Shown: positions 44,448 through 54,342, counted from the stretch's first letter. The stretch: 64,000 nucleotides of DNA from Nitratireductor soli (GCF_001050155.1 NZ_LFVY01000014.1:89622-153621); one strand, 5' to 3'. The notes: generated by a model not told the origin, from the sequence alone. Numbers and translations: made by a program.

Positions 44448-44477
44448 AATTTTGACGTTTACGCAAACGTCAAAATT
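44448..44477. promoter_or_regulatory. 30-bp palindromic operator of the beta-oxidation operon
   Basis: Two 13-bp perfect arms with a 4-bp spacer; the core is TTGACGTT-TACGCA-AACGTCAA. It lies 174 bp upstream of the first acyl-CoA dehydrogenase gene and downstream of a MerR gene. The core recurs at 28188-28209. The palindrome resembles LiuR-like MerR sites. Confidence 0.8.
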
Positions 44478-44528
44478 TGCTAGATGCGCAATCGACACTG
44501 CGCGACGCATGGCCGCCGCGTCTTCGGT

Positions 44529-44634
44529 CTAGAGAGCAATTCCAGGAAAAGTGGGAACCGGTTTTCCGTCCGGAATTGTGCAGAGAATGAGATAGAGCAT
44601 TTCCGTGGCTCGGAGAAAAATGGAAGCGCTCTAG
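44529..44634. repeat. Repeat family D (widespread rhizobial repeat)
   Basis: CTAGAGAGCAATTCCAGGAA, then AAAGTGGGAACCGGTTTTCC and TCCGGAATTG, ending GCGCTCTAGG. This is a very common intergenic repeat in rhizobial genomes. It sits inside the leader, between operator and operon. Confidence 0.7.
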
Positions 44635-44650
44635 GAACTGGAGGATCCTC

Positions 44651-46447
44651 ATGCCGACCTATCGGGCCCCCGTACGTGACACGCTCTTCGTGCTGAACGA
44701 TGTGATCGGCTACGGCAATCACGACAATCTGCCGGGTTTTGCCGACGCCTCTCCCGACATTGTCGAGGCGATCCTGACGGAAGGCGCGAAGCTGGCCGAA
44801 AACGTCATGCAGCCGCTCAACCGCGCAGGCGACCAGGAAGGCTGCACGCGCCACGACGATGGCAGCGTGACGACCCCGAAAGGGTTCGGCGATGCCTATC
44901 GACACTATTGCGAAGGCGGCTGGATGGGCCTTGCGGTCCCTGCCGAGTATGGCGGCCAGGGGCTGCCCTACACGGTGCATTCGGCGGTCGGCGAATATCT
45001 GGTCTCGGCCAACATGGCGCTGATGATGTATCCCGGCCTGACCCAGGGGGCGATCGCGGCGATCCTCGCCCACGGTACCGACGCGCAAAAGCAGAAATGG
45101 CTGCCGAAGATGGTCGAGGGCGCCTGGACCGGCACGATGAACCTGACCGAGCCGCATTGCGGCACCGATCTCGGCCTGCTCACCTCCAAGGCCGTGCCGA
45201 ACGGCGACGGCAGCTACAGGATTTCCGGCCAGAAGATCTTCATCTCCGCCGGCGAGCACGATCTCTCCGAGAACATCATCCACCTGGTGCTGGCGCGCAT
45301 CGAAGGCGCGCCGGCCGGCGTCAAGGGCATCTCGCTGTTCATCGTGCCGAAGGTTGCGGTCGACGAGGCCGGCGCGCTGGGCGCGCGCAATGCGGTTTCC
45401 TGCGGCGCGATCGAGGAGAAGATGGGCATTCATGGCAATGCCACATGCGTGATGAACTATGACGCGGCGACGGGCTATCTGCTCGGCGAGGAAAATGGCG
45501 GGCTGAAAGCAATGTTCACGATGATGAACGAAGCGCGTCTCGGCGTCGGCCTGCAGGGTCACGCGGTCGGCGAGGCCGCATACCAGGGCGCGGTGGACTA
45601 TGCCCGCGAGCGCCTGCAGGGCCGCTCCCTCTCCGGTCCCAAGGCACCGGACAGACAAGCCGATCCGATCATCGTCCACCCGGACATTCGCCGCAATCTG
45701 ATGAGCATGCGCGCCTTCAACGAGGCGGGCCGGGCGCTGATCCTGCTGACGGCGCTCAAATCCGACATCGCCCATCTGTCCGAAGACGCGGCCGACCGCC
45801 AGGCGGCGGAAGACCATCTGGCGCTGATGACGCCGGTCATCAAGGGCGTGCTCACCGACAAGGGTTTTGAACACGCCGTGATGGCGCAGCAGGTCTTCGG
45901 CGGCCATGGCTATGTCGAAGAGCACGGCATGAGCCAGTTCGTGCGCGATGCGCGCATCGCCATGATCTATGAAGGCGCCAACGGTATCCAGGCGCTCGAC
46001 CTGGTCGGCCGCAAGCTGCCGGCCAATGGCGGCCGCGCCGTGCAGGCCTTCTTCAAGGAAGTCGCCGAGTTCTGCGAGGCGCACCGCGCCGACGAGGCGA
46101 TGGCGCCCCACACCAAGGCGCTGAAGAAGGGGCTGAACGATCTGCAGGCCGCTTCGCTGTGGCTGGTGCAGAACGCTGTCGCCAAGCCCGACAATGCCGG
46201 TGCCGCCTCCCACGACTACATGCACCTGATGGGCCTCGTCGCGCTTGGCCTGATGTGGGCGCGCATGATCAAGGTGGCGCAGGACAAGCTTGCCGAAGGC
46301 GCTGACGGCAACGCATCCTTCCTCGAGGCGAAGATCGTCACCGGGCGCTATTTCATGGAACGCGTCATGCCGGAGACAGCGGCGCACCTCGCCCGCATCT
46401 CCACCGGCGCCGACACGATGATGGCCTTGCCGGCGGAAGCATTTTGA
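44651..46447 (+). CDS. Acyl-CoA dehydrogenase (FadE-like, with C-terminal extension)
   Basis: 598 residues. FAD motifs are at MNLTEPHCGTDLG and FISAGEHDL. The catalytic Glu is E441 in IYEGANGIQALD. A C-terminal domain of about 150 residues (Acyl-CoA_dh_C type) follows. It makes trans-2-enoyl-CoA from acyl-CoA, passing electrons to ETF. GGAGG precedes the ATG at 44651. It is the first gene of a six-gene unit. Confidence 0.93.
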   Translation: MPTYRAPVRDTLFVLNDVIGYGNHDNLPGFADASPDIVEAILTEGAKLAENVMQPLNRAGDQEGCTRHDDGSVTTPKGFGDAYRHYCEGGWMGLAVPAEYGGQGLPYTVHSAVGEYLVSANMALMMYPGLTQGAIAAILAHGTDAQKQKWLPKMVEGAWTGTMNLTEPHCGTDLGLLTSKAVPNGDGSYRISGQKIFISAGEHDLSENIIHLVLARIEGAPAGVKGISLFIVPKVAVDEAGALGARNAVSCGAIEEKMGIHGNATCVMNYDAATGYLLGEENGGLKAMFTMMNEARLGVGLQGHAVGEAAYQGAVDYARERLQGRSLSGPKAPDRQADPIIVHPDIRRNLMSMRAFNEAGRALILLTALKSDIAHLSEDAADRQAAEDHLALMTPVIKGVLTDKGFEHAVMAQQVFGGHGYVEEHGMSQFVRDARIAMIYEGANGIQALDLVGRKLPANGGRAVQAFFKEVAEFCEAHRADEAMAPHTKALKKGLNDLQAASLWLVQNAVAKPDNAGAASHDYMHLMGLVALGLMWARMIKVAQDKLAEGADGNASFLEAKIVTGRYFMERVMPETAAHLARISTGADTMMALPAEAF

Positions 46448-46516
46448 TTGGCGGGCGGAGGAAGCCTGTTCTAACTTGAACAAACTTTCCTTCGTTGCCG
46501 GTGAGGAGGCGTACAG

Positions 46517-47686
46517 TTGGCAGATCCCCAATCCATACTCGGTCTTCCCCGCCCCGACTGGGCGGGCGATGACGTCGCCATGCTCTATGACATGGCAAGC
46601 CGCTTCCTCGCCGAGGAGATCGGCCCCCGCTACGAGGATTTCGAGAAGGCGGAGATGTTCGACCGCGCGAGCTGGCAGAAGGCCGGCGCGGCCGGCCTCC
46701 TTTGCGCTTCGATGCCGGAAGAATATGGCGGGGCCGGCGGCACCTTCGCCCATGAGAGCGCCATCGCCGAGGCGATCAGCCATGTCGGCGTCGACGGGTT
46801 CGGCATCGCCCTGCACAACTGCATCGTCGCGCCCTACATTCTCCATTACGGCTCGGAAGAGCAGAAGAAGCGCTGGCTGCCCAGGCTTGCCAGCGGTGAA
46901 CTGATCGGCGCCATCGCCATGAGCGAGCCCGGCGCGGGCTCCGACCTGCAGGGCGTCAAGACGCGCGCCGAAAAGGACGGCAACCAGTATCGCCTGAACG
47001 GGTCGAAGACCTTCATCACCAACGGCCAGCTTGCCAATCTGGTCATCGTCGTCGCCAAGACCGACCCGGCGCAGGGTGCCAAGGGCACCTCGCTGATCAT
47101 CGTCGAGACCGACGAGGCCGAGGGTTTCGAACGCGGCCGCAACCTCGACAAGATCGGCTTGAAATCGAACGACACGTCGGAGCTGTTCTTCAACGATGTG
47201 CGGGTGCCGACCGCCAACCTTCTGGGCCATGAGGAAGGCCAGGGCTTCGTCCAGCTGATGCAGCAATTGCCGCAGGAGCGGCTGTTGATCGCCGCCCAGG
47301 CCATCGCCATGATCGAGCGGGCGCTCGCCGTCACCGTCGACTATGTGAAGGAACGCAAGGCGTTCGGCGCCAAGGTGATCGATTTTCAGAACACGCAGTT
47401 CAAGCTGGCGGAGCTGAAAACCGAAGCCACCATCGGCCGCGTGTTCTATAATGACTGCGTGACCCGCCATCTTGCCGGCGGCCTCGACACTGTCACGGCC
47501 TCGATGGCCAAATACTGGCTGACGGACCTGCAGTGCAAGCTGGTCGACGAATGCCTGCAATTGCACGGCGGCTACGGCTACATGAACGAATATCCGATCG
47601 CGCGCATGTATCGCGACGCCCGCGTGCAGCGCATCTACGGCGGCACCAACGAGATCATGAAACTGGTGATCGCCAGAAGCCTTTGA
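46517..47686 (+). CDS. Long-chain type acyl-CoA dehydrogenase
   Basis: 389 residues. The TTG start has GAGGAGG seven bases before. MSEPGAGSDLQ and FITNG bind FAD and substrate. At the place of the usual catalytic Glu there is G375 (IYGGTNEI), as in mammalian LCAD, and the base is probably E254 in PQERLLIA, as in LCAD and isovaleryl-CoA dehydrogenase. It is about 70 bp after the first dehydrogenase gene. It may prefer long or branched acyl-CoA. Confidence 0.92.
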   Translation: MADPQSILGLPRPDWAGDDVAMLYDMASRFLAEEIGPRYEDFEKAEMFDRASWQKAGAAGLLCASMPEEYGGAGGTFAHESAIAEAISHVGVDGFGIALHNCIVAPYILHYGSEEQKKRWLPRLASGELIGAIAMSEPGAGSDLQGVKTRAEKDGNQYRLNGSKTFITNGQLANLVIVVAKTDPAQGAKGTSLIIVETDEAEGFERGRNLDKIGLKSNDTSELFFNDVRVPTANLLGHEEGQGFVQLMQQLPQERLLIAAQAIAMIERALAVTVDYVKERKAFGAKVIDFQNTQFKLAELKTEATIGRVFYNDCVTRHLAGGLDTVTASMAKYWLTDLQCKLVDECLQLHGGYGYMNEYPIARMYRDARVQRIYGGTNEIMKLVIARSL

Positions 47687-47733
47687 ACAAACCGCTCGGC
47701 CCTGCGTTGGGTCGAGGAAGCAGGGAGACCGAA

Positions 47734-48942
47734 ATGGCTGACGCTTATGTTTATGACGCCGTGCGCACACCGCGCGGCCGCGGCAAGAAGGACGGCTCGC
47801 TGCACGAGGTGCCGGCCGTGCGCCTCGGCGCGAAAGTGCTGGAAGCCGTGCGCGACCGCAACGGGCTCGACACCGCCAAGGTCGACGACATCATCTTCGG
47901 CTGCGTCGACCCGGTCGGCGAGGCCGGTTCGGTGATCCCGCGCTCGGCCGCCTTCGAGGCGCGCTACAAGAACGAGGCCCCGGGCTTGCAGATATCGCGC
48001 TTCTGCGCCTCGGGTCTCGATGCCATCAATCTGGGTGCGGCGAAGATCGCCGGCGGCTCGGACGAGATCGTCATCGCCGGCGGCGTGGAAAGCATGTCGC
48101 GCGTCGGCATGGGCATGTCGGGCGGCGCCTGGTTCATGGATCCGTCGGTCGGCCTGCCGTCTTACTTCATGCCCCAGGGCGTCTCCGCCGATCTGATCGC
48201 CACCAAATATGGCTTCTCACGCGACGACGTCGACGCCTATGCGGTGGAGAGCCAGAAGCGCGCCAAGCATTCCTGGGACAAGGGCTATTTCAAGAACTCG
48301 GTGATCCCGATCGAGGACCAGAACGGCCTGACCATTCTCGATCATGACGAGCACATGCGCCCCGGCACCGACATGCAGTCGCTGGCCTCGCTCAACGCCT
48401 CCTTCGTCATGCCGGGCGAGATGGGCGGCTTCGATGCCGTCGCCGTGCAGCGCTATCCGGAGCTCGAGAGCATCAACCATGTGCATCATGCCGGCAATTC
48501 GTCGGGCATCGTCGATGGCGCGGCGGCCGTGCTGCTCGGCTCGCGCAAGGCCGGCAAGGCGATGGGCATGAAACCGCGCGCCCGGATCCACACCTTCACC
48601 AACATCGGTTCGGAACCGGCGATCATGCTGACGGGCCCGGTCGATGTCACCGAGAAGCTGTTGAAGAAAGCCAAGATGAAGCTGTCGGACATCGACCTGT
48701 TCGAGCTCAACGAAGCCTTCGCCTCGGTGGTGCTGCGCTACATGCAAGCCTTCGATATCGACCACGACAAGATCAACGTGAATGGCGGCGCCATCGCCAT
48801 GGGGCATCCGCTCGGCGCCACCGGCGCGATGATCTTCGGCACGGTGCTCGACGAGTTGGAACGGCGCGATCTCAACACGGCGCTCGTCACGCTGTGCATC
48901 GGCGCCGGCATGGGCACCGCCACCATCATCGAACGCGTCTGA
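47734..48942 (+). CDS. Acetyl-CoA acyltransferase / thiolase
   Basis: 402 residues. The nucleophile is C91 in [14 protein letters not shown], with [16 protein letters not shown] and the second Cys in [11 protein letters not shown]. It cleaves 3-ketoacyl-CoA to acetyl-CoA and a shortened acyl-CoA. The length fits FadA/AcAT. The start at 47734 follows a GGGAG. Confidence 0.95.
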   Translation: MADAYVYDAVRTPRGRGKKDGSLHEVPAVRLGAKVLEAVRDRNGLDTAKVDDIIFGCVDPVGEAGSVIPRSAAFEARYKNEAPGLQISRFCASGLDAINLGAAKIAGGSDEIVIAGGVESMSRVGMGMSGGAWFMDPSVGLPSYFMPQGVSADLIATKYGFSRDDVDAYAVESQKRAKHSWDKGYFKNSVIPIEDQNGLTILDHDEHMRPGTDMQSLASLNASFVMPGEMGGFDAVAVQRYPELESINHVHHAGNSSGIVDGAAAVLLGSRKAGKAMGMKPRARIHTFTNIGSEPAIMLTGPVDVTEKLLKKAKMKLSDIDLFELNEAFASVVLRYMQAFDIDHDKINVNGGAIAMGHPLGATGAMIFGTVLDELERRDLNTALVTLCIGAGMGTATIIERV

Positions 48943-48964
48943 GCCGCCGGAGAGGACCTGAACC

Positions 48965-51187
48965 ATGACCGACTACAAGAATTTCACCGTCGATGTGGAC
49001 AAGGACGGCATCGCCCTCGTCACCTGGGACATGCAGGACCGCTCGATGAACGTCTTCACCGAGGAGGTGATGAACGAGATCGAGGCGATCGTCGATCATG
49101 TCGCGGCAACCGATGCCATCAAGGGCGCGGTCTTCACCTCCGGCAAGGAAACCTTTTCCGGCGGCGCCGACCTGACCATGCTGCAGAAGATGCTGGGCCT
49201 GTTCGAGAAGGAAAAGGCCAAGGACCGCAAGAAGGCTACCAAGCTTCTGTTCGACAATGCCGGGCGGATGAGCTGGCTGTGGCGCAAGCTGGAGACGTCC
49301 GGCAAGCCGTGGGTCTCGGCCATCAACGGCACATGCATGGGCGGCGCGTTCGAATTGTCGCTCGCCTGCCATGGCCGTGTCGTCGCCGACAGCCCGGCGG
49401 TGAAGATGGCGCTCCCGGAGGTCAAGGTCGGCATCTTCCCCGGCGCCGGCGGCACCCAGCGCGTGCCGCGCCTGACCAACACGCAGGAGGCCCTGCAGAT
49501 GCTGACCACCGGCCAGACCCTGTCGCCGCAGAAGGCGAAGGCGATGGGCCTGGTGCACCAGGTCGCGCCGGCCAAGAAACTGGTCGAGGCGGCGAAGAAG
49601 ATGATCATCGACGGGCTGAAGCCGGTCCAGCCCTGGGACGAGAAGGGCTTCAAGCTGCCCGGCGGCCCCGTCTATTCGGCAGCCGGCGCCAATTTGTTCC
49701 CGCCGGCGATCGCCATCCTGCGCCGCGAAACCTACGGCAATTACCCGGCGGCGACAGCGATCCTCAAGTGCGTCTATGAGGGGCTTCTGGTGCCCTTCGA
49801 CACCGCACTGACCATCGAGCAGCGCTATTTCACCGAGATCATGCAGACGACCGAAGCGAGGATGATGATCCGCTCGCTGTTCGTCTCGCTGCAGGAACTC
49901 AACAAGGGCGCCCGCCGCCCCGAAGGCGTGCCGGCGAAGAAGTTCAAGAAGATCGGCGTGGTCGGCGCCGGCTTCATGGGCGCCGGGATCGCCTATGTGA
50001 CGGCCAAGGCCGGCATTCCGGTGGTGCTGCTCGACCGCGACATGCCGGCGGCCGAAAAGGGCAAGGCCCATTCGGCAAACCTGATGGACGGGCTGATCAA
50101 GAAGGGCCGCGCCGGCGCCGAGGACAAGGACACCCTCCTGTCCCTCATCACGCCGGCCGACGACTACGCGGCCCTCGACGGCTGCGAACTGGTGATCGAG
50201 GCGGTGTTCGAGGATTCAGGCATCAAGAAGGATGTGACGGAGAAGGCCGAGGCCGTGCTGAAGCCCTCCGCGATCTTCGCCTCCAACACCTCGACCATAC
50301 CCATCTCCGGGTTGGCCAAGAATTCGAAGCGGCCGAAGAATTTCATCGGCATTCACTTCTTCTCGCCGGTCGACAAGATGATGCTGGTCGAGATCATCAT
50401 GGGCAGGAAGACCGAGGACAAGGCGCTGGCCGTTGCCATGGACTATGTCCGCGCCATCAAGAAGACGCCGATCGTCGTCAACGACACGCGTGGCTTCTAT
50501 GTCAATCGCTGCGTGCTGCGCTACATGCAGGAAGCCTTCTCGATGCTGATCGAGGGGGTGCCCGCGCCGATGATCGAGAACGCGGCAAAGATGGCCGGCA
50601 TGCCTGTCGGCCCGCTGGCGCTGACCGACGAGACGGCCATCGACCTGGCGCAGAAGATCATGAAGCAGACGATCCGCGATCTCGGCCCGAAGGCCGTCGA
50701 GCCGCGCCATGTGGAACTGATCGACACGCTGGTCGACAAGCACGGCCGGCTCGGCCGCAAGAACGGCAAGGGCTTCTACGACTATCCTGCCAAGCCGGCA
50801 AAGAAACATCTGTGGGCCGGCCTGAAGAACCTCTATCCGCAAAAGCAGGCAGAGAAGGTGGACGTGGAGGAGTTGAAGCTGCGCCTGCTTTCCGCCATCG
50901 CGCTGGAAGCGGCCCGCGTGATGGAGGAAGGCATCGTGACGGACCCGCGCGAGGCGGATGTCGGCTCGATCCTCGCCTTCGGCTTCGCCCCCTATACGGG
51001 CGGCGTGCTGTCCTACATCGACGGGATGGGCGCTTCCGCATTCGTCAGCATGACCAAGCGCCTGGCGAAGAAATACGGCAAGCAGTTCAAGGCTCCGAAA
51101 CTGCTCCTCGACATGGCCGAAAGCGGCGACACCTTCTACCAGCGTTTCGCGTCGGGTAGCTCCACCGGAGCGAAGAAGGCCGCCTGA
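48965..51187 (+). CDS. Bifunctional enoyl-CoA hydratase / 3-hydroxyacyl-CoA dehydrogenase (FadB/FadJ)
   Basis: 740 residues. The N-terminal hydratase has both catalytic Glu: E130 (GGAFELSLA) and E152 (LPEVKVG), in the places of E119 and E139 of FadB. The Rossmann domain begins near residue 330 with [10 protein letters not shown] and has the His of [10 protein letters not shown]. Two C-terminal helical domains follow. It joins hydration and NAD-dependent oxidation and probably forms a trifunctional complex with the preceding thiolase. Confidence 0.95.
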   Translation: MTDYKNFTVDVDKDGIALVTWDMQDRSMNVFTEEVMNEIEAIVDHVAATDAIKGAVFTSGKETFSGGADLTMLQKMLGLFEKEKAKDRKKATKLLFDNAGRMSWLWRKLETSGKPWVSAINGTCMGGAFELSLACHGRVVADSPAVKMALPEVKVGIFPGAGGTQRVPRLTNTQEALQMLTTGQTLSPQKAKAMGLVHQVAPAKKLVEAAKKMIIDGLKPVQPWDEKGFKLPGGPVYSAAGANLFPPAIAILRRETYGNYPAATAILKCVYEGLLVPFDTALTIEQRYFTEIMQTTEARMMIRSLFVSLQELNKGARRPEGVPAKKFKKIGVVGAGFMGAGIAYVTAKAGIPVVLLDRDMPAAEKGKAHSANLMDGLIKKGRAGAEDKDTLLSLITPADDYAALDGCELVIEAVFEDSGIKKDVTEKAEAVLKPSAIFASNTSTIPISGLAKNSKRPKNFIGIHFFSPVDKMMLVEIIMGRKTEDKALAVAMDYVRAIKKTPIVVNDTRGFYVNRCVLRYMQEAFSMLIEGVPAPMIENAAKMAGMPVGPLALTDETAIDLAQKIMKQTIRDLGPKAVEPRHVELIDTLVDKHGRLGRKNGKGFYDYPAKPAKKHLWAGLKNLYPQKQAEKVDVEELKLRLLSAIALEAARVMEEGIVTDPREADVGSILAFGFAPYTGGVLSYIDGMGASAFVSMTKRLAKKYGKQFKAPKLLLDMAESGDTFYQRFASGSSTGAKKAA

Positions 51188-51193
51188 ACCGCC

Positions 51194-51739
51194 ATGTATG
51201 TCTGGATGCGCCTCTTGCGCGTCGCGGCGACCCGTGGTCGCCGCGGCCCCTATCGGCTCGGCGAGGAAAGCCGGCTTACCTTTCGTTGCCTGCCAACCGA
51301 CGTAGACATGAACATCCACCTGAACAATGCCCGCTACATGATGCTGGCGGACATGGGACGGATCGACATCTTCCTGCGCAGCGGGCTGGTGACGGCGGCG
51401 CGCAAGCGCGGCTGGGCGCCGATGCTTGGCGGCTTGCAGACCGTCTATGTGCGCGAAGTGCGCCTGTGGCAGCGCTTCGACGTGGTGTCGACCATCGAGA
51501 CCTGGGATGAAACGCAGATCATCGGCAGGCACCGTTTCCTGCTCGATGACGGCCGTGTCGCCGCGATCATCCTGACGACCGGCGGCATCTATGATTTTCG
51601 CGGCAAGCGTTTCGTCCAGGTGGATGAAGTGATGGGAGCGCTCGGCCACCAGGCAGCACCCCGCCCCCTCGACGCCGAGGAACGCGCCTTCATAACCTCT
51701 CATCAAGGGCTGAGGGCTCGCGCTAAATTGTTGTCCTGA
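51194..51739 (+). CDS. Thioesterase-superfamily (hotdog-fold) protein
   Basis: 181 residues. The hotdog fold is recognisable from PTDVDMNIHLNNARYMMLADMGRID (the conserved Asp and N-terminal helix) and the following strands. It is like the acyl-CoA thioesterase/THEM6 group. It starts 4 bp after the FadB/J stop, so it is in the operon, and may release free acids or CoA from stalled intermediates. Confidence 0.85.
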   Translation: MYVWMRLLRVAATRGRRGPYRLGEESRLTFRCLPTDVDMNIHLNNARYMMLADMGRIDIFLRSGLVTAARKRGWAPMLGGLQTVYVREVRLWQRFDVVSTIETWDETQIIGRHRFLLDDGRVAAIILTTGGIYDFRGKRFVQVDEVMGALGHQAAPRPLDAEERAFITSHQGLRARAKLLS

Positions 51740-51801
51740 CATCTTTGCGCGACGGGTTCGCATCGCTACGGTCCGGAACCGATCAAGCACCGGAGATCCG
51801 C

Positions 51802-52419
51802 ATGGCCGCCACCGTCGACTATTACCTCACCTCCGCCTCACCGTTCACCTATCTCGGGCACGAGGCGCTGCGTGCCGTGCTCGCCAGGCATGGCGCGACG
51901 GTCCGGGTCAAACCGATCAACCTGATGGGTGTCTGGGAAATTTCCGGTGCGGTACCACCGGCCAAGCGGCCGCCCGTGCGCCAGCGCCTGCGCCTGGTGG
52001 AATTGCAGCGCATTGCCGATTTTCGCGGCCTGCCGATCAACACGAAGCCGAAACACTGGCCGGTCGACCCGCTTTTGTCGGACCACGTGATTGCGGCCCT
52101 TGTCGCGGCCGGGCACGAGCCGATGGGCTATATGGGCCGCATCTTCGCCGCAGTCTGGGCCAACGAGGAGGACATCGCCGATCCGGCGACGCTGGCGAAG
52201 CATCTCGAGGCCGAAGGTTTTGACGCCGAGGCCATCCTGGCGGCGGCGAAGACCGAAGCGATCGCCAACATTCGCGCGCAGAACACCAAGGACGCGGTGA
52301 CCGCCGACGCTGTCGGCGTGCCGACCTATGTGCTGAACGGAGAAGCGTTTTTCGGCCAGGACCGGGTCGAATATCTGGACCGTGCGCTGGCCACGGGACG
52401 CCAGCCGTTCAGCGCCTGA
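51802..52419 (+). CDS. 2-hydroxychromene-2-carboxylate isomerase family protein
   Basis: 205 residues, DsbA-like/kappa glutathione transferase fold. DYYLTSASPFTYLGHEAL at the start, with Ser in place of the first redox Cys, marks the NahD family. VGVPTYVLNGEAFFGQDRVEYLDRAL is the C-terminal motif. It may isomerise an aromatic or acyl substrate with glutathione. It is the last gene of the beta-oxidation unit, 62 bp after the thioesterase gene; whether it belongs to the pathway is unclear. Its stop is 1 bp from mmcB's stop. Confidence 0.88.
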   Translation: MAATVDYYLTSASPFTYLGHEALRAVLARHGATVRVKPINLMGVWEISGAVPPAKRPPVRQRLRLVELQRIADFRGLPINTKPKHWPVDPLLSDHVIAALVAAGHEPMGYMGRIFAAVWANEEDIADPATLAKHLEAEGFDAEAILAAAKTEAIANIRAQNTKDAVTADAVGVPTYVLNGEAFFGQDRVEYLDRALATGRQPFSA

Positions 52420-52420
52420 A

Positions 52421-52921
52421 TCAAGGCCGTTCGTCGTCGGCCAGCGGCACGGCGATACCGGCCAGCTCTGCTGCGGTGATGCGCGCGGCGCCGGCCCGGG
52501 CGAACCGCAGCATCATCGCCTTGCGCGTGGCGGCCGCCAGCCGATGCTCGTCCGCCTCGCGCAGGATTTCCGCACCATAGCCGTCGGAGAGAATGAAACC
52601 GCATTCGTCGGGGAAAATCTCCGCCGGCACATCGGGATGCGTGGCGAAGAAGAAGCGGTCGGAATGGAGCCTGTATTCCGGCCATTTGCGATCGACGCGG
52701 AAATCCTCCACCGAGGATTTGATCTCGATGATCCAGATATCGCCCTTGCCGGTCAACGCGACCAGGTCGGCGCGCCGTCCAGTGGCCAGCGTCAATTCCG
52801 GCAAGACCACCGCGCCCATCTGCAACAGCAGGCGCTGCACGCCACGGCGGATGACCATGGCACGCTCGGACTGGCGGCCATCAGCCAGGGGATTGAAGGA
52901 AACAGGTGAAACGATCGGCAT
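52421..52921 (-). CDS. mmcB: MmcB family DNA repair protein
   Basis: 166 residues. The PD-(D/E)XK-like core is visible: RRADLVALTGKGDIWIIEIKSSVEDFRVD, where D..E.K form the metal site. MmcB is an SOS-independent damage-response protein in Caulobacter, needed for mitomycin C resistance. It converges with the isomerase gene. Confidence 0.9.
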   Translation of the reverse strand: MPIVSPVSFNPLADGRQSERAMVIRRGVQRLLLQMGAVVLPELTLATGRRADLVALTGKGDIWIIEIKSSVEDFRVDRKWPEYRLHSDRFFFATHPDVPAEIFPDECGFILSDGYGAEILREADEHRLAAATRKAMMLRFARAGAARITAAELAGIAVPLADDERP

Positions 52922-52981
52922 GGCGGGACTATGCCATCAACAGAACGAAACGTGAAGATGCAGTGCGCGCCGCGCAGTCGG

Positions 52982-53377
52982 TCACCCCTTTTCCGCGCCG
53001 GCAATGTCGTCGAGGATCGGGCAATCGGGCCGATGATCGCCGTGACAGGCATCGACAAGCTGGCTCAACGTGGCGCGCATCGCCTGCAGTTCGGCGATCT
53101 TCTCGTCAATGGCCGTCACATGGGAGACGGCGATCTCGCGCACATCGTGGCTGGCGCGCTTCTTGTCGCGATACAGCGCCATCAGCTGCCGGCATTCCTC
53201 GATGGCAAAGCCGAGCCCGCGCGCGCGGCGCAGGAACGTCAGGAAATGCACTTCCTCATCGCTGTAGCTGCGATAGCCGTTCGCGCTGCGATCAGGCGCG
53301 ACGAGGCCAATTTCCTCATAATAGCGGATCGTCTTGGCCGGCAAGCCCGATCGGCGGGCGGCATCTCCTACATTCAT
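52982..53377 (-). CDS. hmrR: Copper-responsive MerR regulator CueR/HmrR
   Basis: 131 residues. A MerR winged helix (1-70) is followed by a coiled coil and the Cu(I) site C111 and C119 in CHGDHRPDCP, matching E. coli CueR C112 and C120. It senses cytoplasmic Cu(I) or Ag(I) and turns on exporter genes. No copper ATPase is adjacent in this window, so its targets lie elsewhere. Confidence 0.93.
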   Translation of the reverse strand: MNVGDAARRSGLPAKTIRYYEEIGLVAPDRSANGYRSYSDEEVHFLTFLRRARGLGFAIEECRQLMALYRDKKRASHDVREIAVSHVTAIDEKIAELQAMRATLSQLVDACHGDHRPDCPILDDIAGAEKG

Positions 53378-53390
53378 GGCTACCCCACAA

Positions 53391-53490
53391 GAGCGCCGTG
53401 TGTCCCTTCGGACACATGGGACGCTCTATCTCCTCGTCTTTCCGCATTCATGCGGACGTCAGGTGATTCCACCTGAGTGAAAAATGCTCT
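53391..53490. repeat. Repeat family A, copy 4
   Basis: About 100 bp: GAGCGCCGTGTGTCC with its inverted partner GGACACATGGGACGCTC, then CCGCATTCATGCGG, then GACGTCAGGTGATTCCACCT. It lies upstream of both hmrR and the transpeptidase gene. The remaining 190 bp to the transpeptidase start show only a TTAA-N8-TTAA near 53598. Confidence 0.8.
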
Positions 53491-53677
53491 ACGGATACGT
53501 CGATTGTTGAATTGATACCTCTGTTGCCATTTTGCAATGTTCGGGGTGAATAAAAGCGCGAAAGCAACAGTGACAAGCTCGAAGTCTTGGCAATTTGTTA
53601 ACCAACAATTTAAGAATGATGACCAAAGTGTGGCGCATATCCGGCAAGCGCCAGTCAATTCGGGGAACGGAGACCGC

Positions 53678-54301
53678 ATGAAATTCAGATCTTTTGTCAT
53701 CGCCGCTGCATTGGGGCTTGCAACGGCTCTGGCAGGCTGTACCGCCGGCGGGCCGCTCAAGGTATTCACCTCGGACTACGGAACCGTCAGGGATGCGGGC
53801 TACCAGTTGCCGCGCATTCCCATCAACCAGGTACCCCGGCAGTATCACCGCCAGATCGTCTCCTTCGACACCAAGGAGAAGCCCGGCACGATCATCGTCG
53901 ATACGGACGCGAAGTTCCTTTACTTCGTTCTGGAAGGCGGCAAGGCCATGCGTTACGGCATTGGCGTCGGACGCGAGGGCTTCGAATGGGCCGGCACGGC
54001 GCGCGTGGCGATGAAGCGCGAATGGCCGACCTGGACGCCGCCATCGGCAATGATCGGCCGGCAGCCGGAACTCGCCAAATGGCGCCAGGGCATGCCTCCG
54101 GGGCTGCAGAACCCGCTCGGCGCGCGCGCGCTCTACCTGTTCAACAAGGGCGGCGACACCGGCTATCGCCTGCACGGCACGCCCGAATGGGCTTCCATCG
54201 GCAAGGCCATGTCCTCCGGCTGCATCAGAATGATGAACCAGGACGTCATCGATCTTTACAACCGTACGGAAATTGGTGCTAAAGTCATCGTCAAGCGGTA
54301 G
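53678..54301 (+). CDS. L,D-transpeptidase, lipoprotein
   Basis: 207 residues. A lipobox LAGC places the lipidated Cys at 21. The YkuD/ErfK domain (about 70-205) has the catalytic triad: H166 (YRLHGTPE) and C182 in SSGCIRM. It forms 3-3 crosslinks or anchors proteins to peptidoglycan, on the periplasmic face. The start at 53678 is the only ATG giving the signal peptide; the frame is open to 53537. Confidence 0.94.
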   Translation: MKFRSFVIAAALGLATALAGCTAGGPLKVFTSDYGTVRDAGYQLPRIPINQVPRQYHRQIVSFDTKEKPGTIIVDTDAKFLYFVLEGGKAMRYGIGVGREGFEWAGTARVAMKREWPTWTPPSAMIGRQPELAKWRQGMPPGLQNPLGARALYLFNKGGDTGYRLHGTPEWASIGKAMSSGCIRMMNQDVIDLYNRTEIGAKVIVKR

Positions 54302-54342
54302 GAACCGTCTCAGCGACTTGGGCCTGTTCAGCAGGCGCAAAG

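Larger units (their letters stand above)
44267..44650. other. 384-bp leader between merR and the beta-oxidation operon
   Basis: No gene is seen. It contains repeat B (44274-44348), the MerR-type palindrome (44448-44477) and repeat D (44529-44634), then GGAGG six bases before the first operon ATG. Confidence 0.75.

Noticed and set aside
44480..47770. 1096-codon open frame opposite the acyl-CoA dehydrogenases
   Set aside because: Its composition is shadow-like and both opposing genes have complete catalytic motifs.
53598..53613. TTAA pair upstream of the transpeptidase gene, like a CtrA site
   Set aside because: The spacer is 8, not 7 bases, and no further support is seen.
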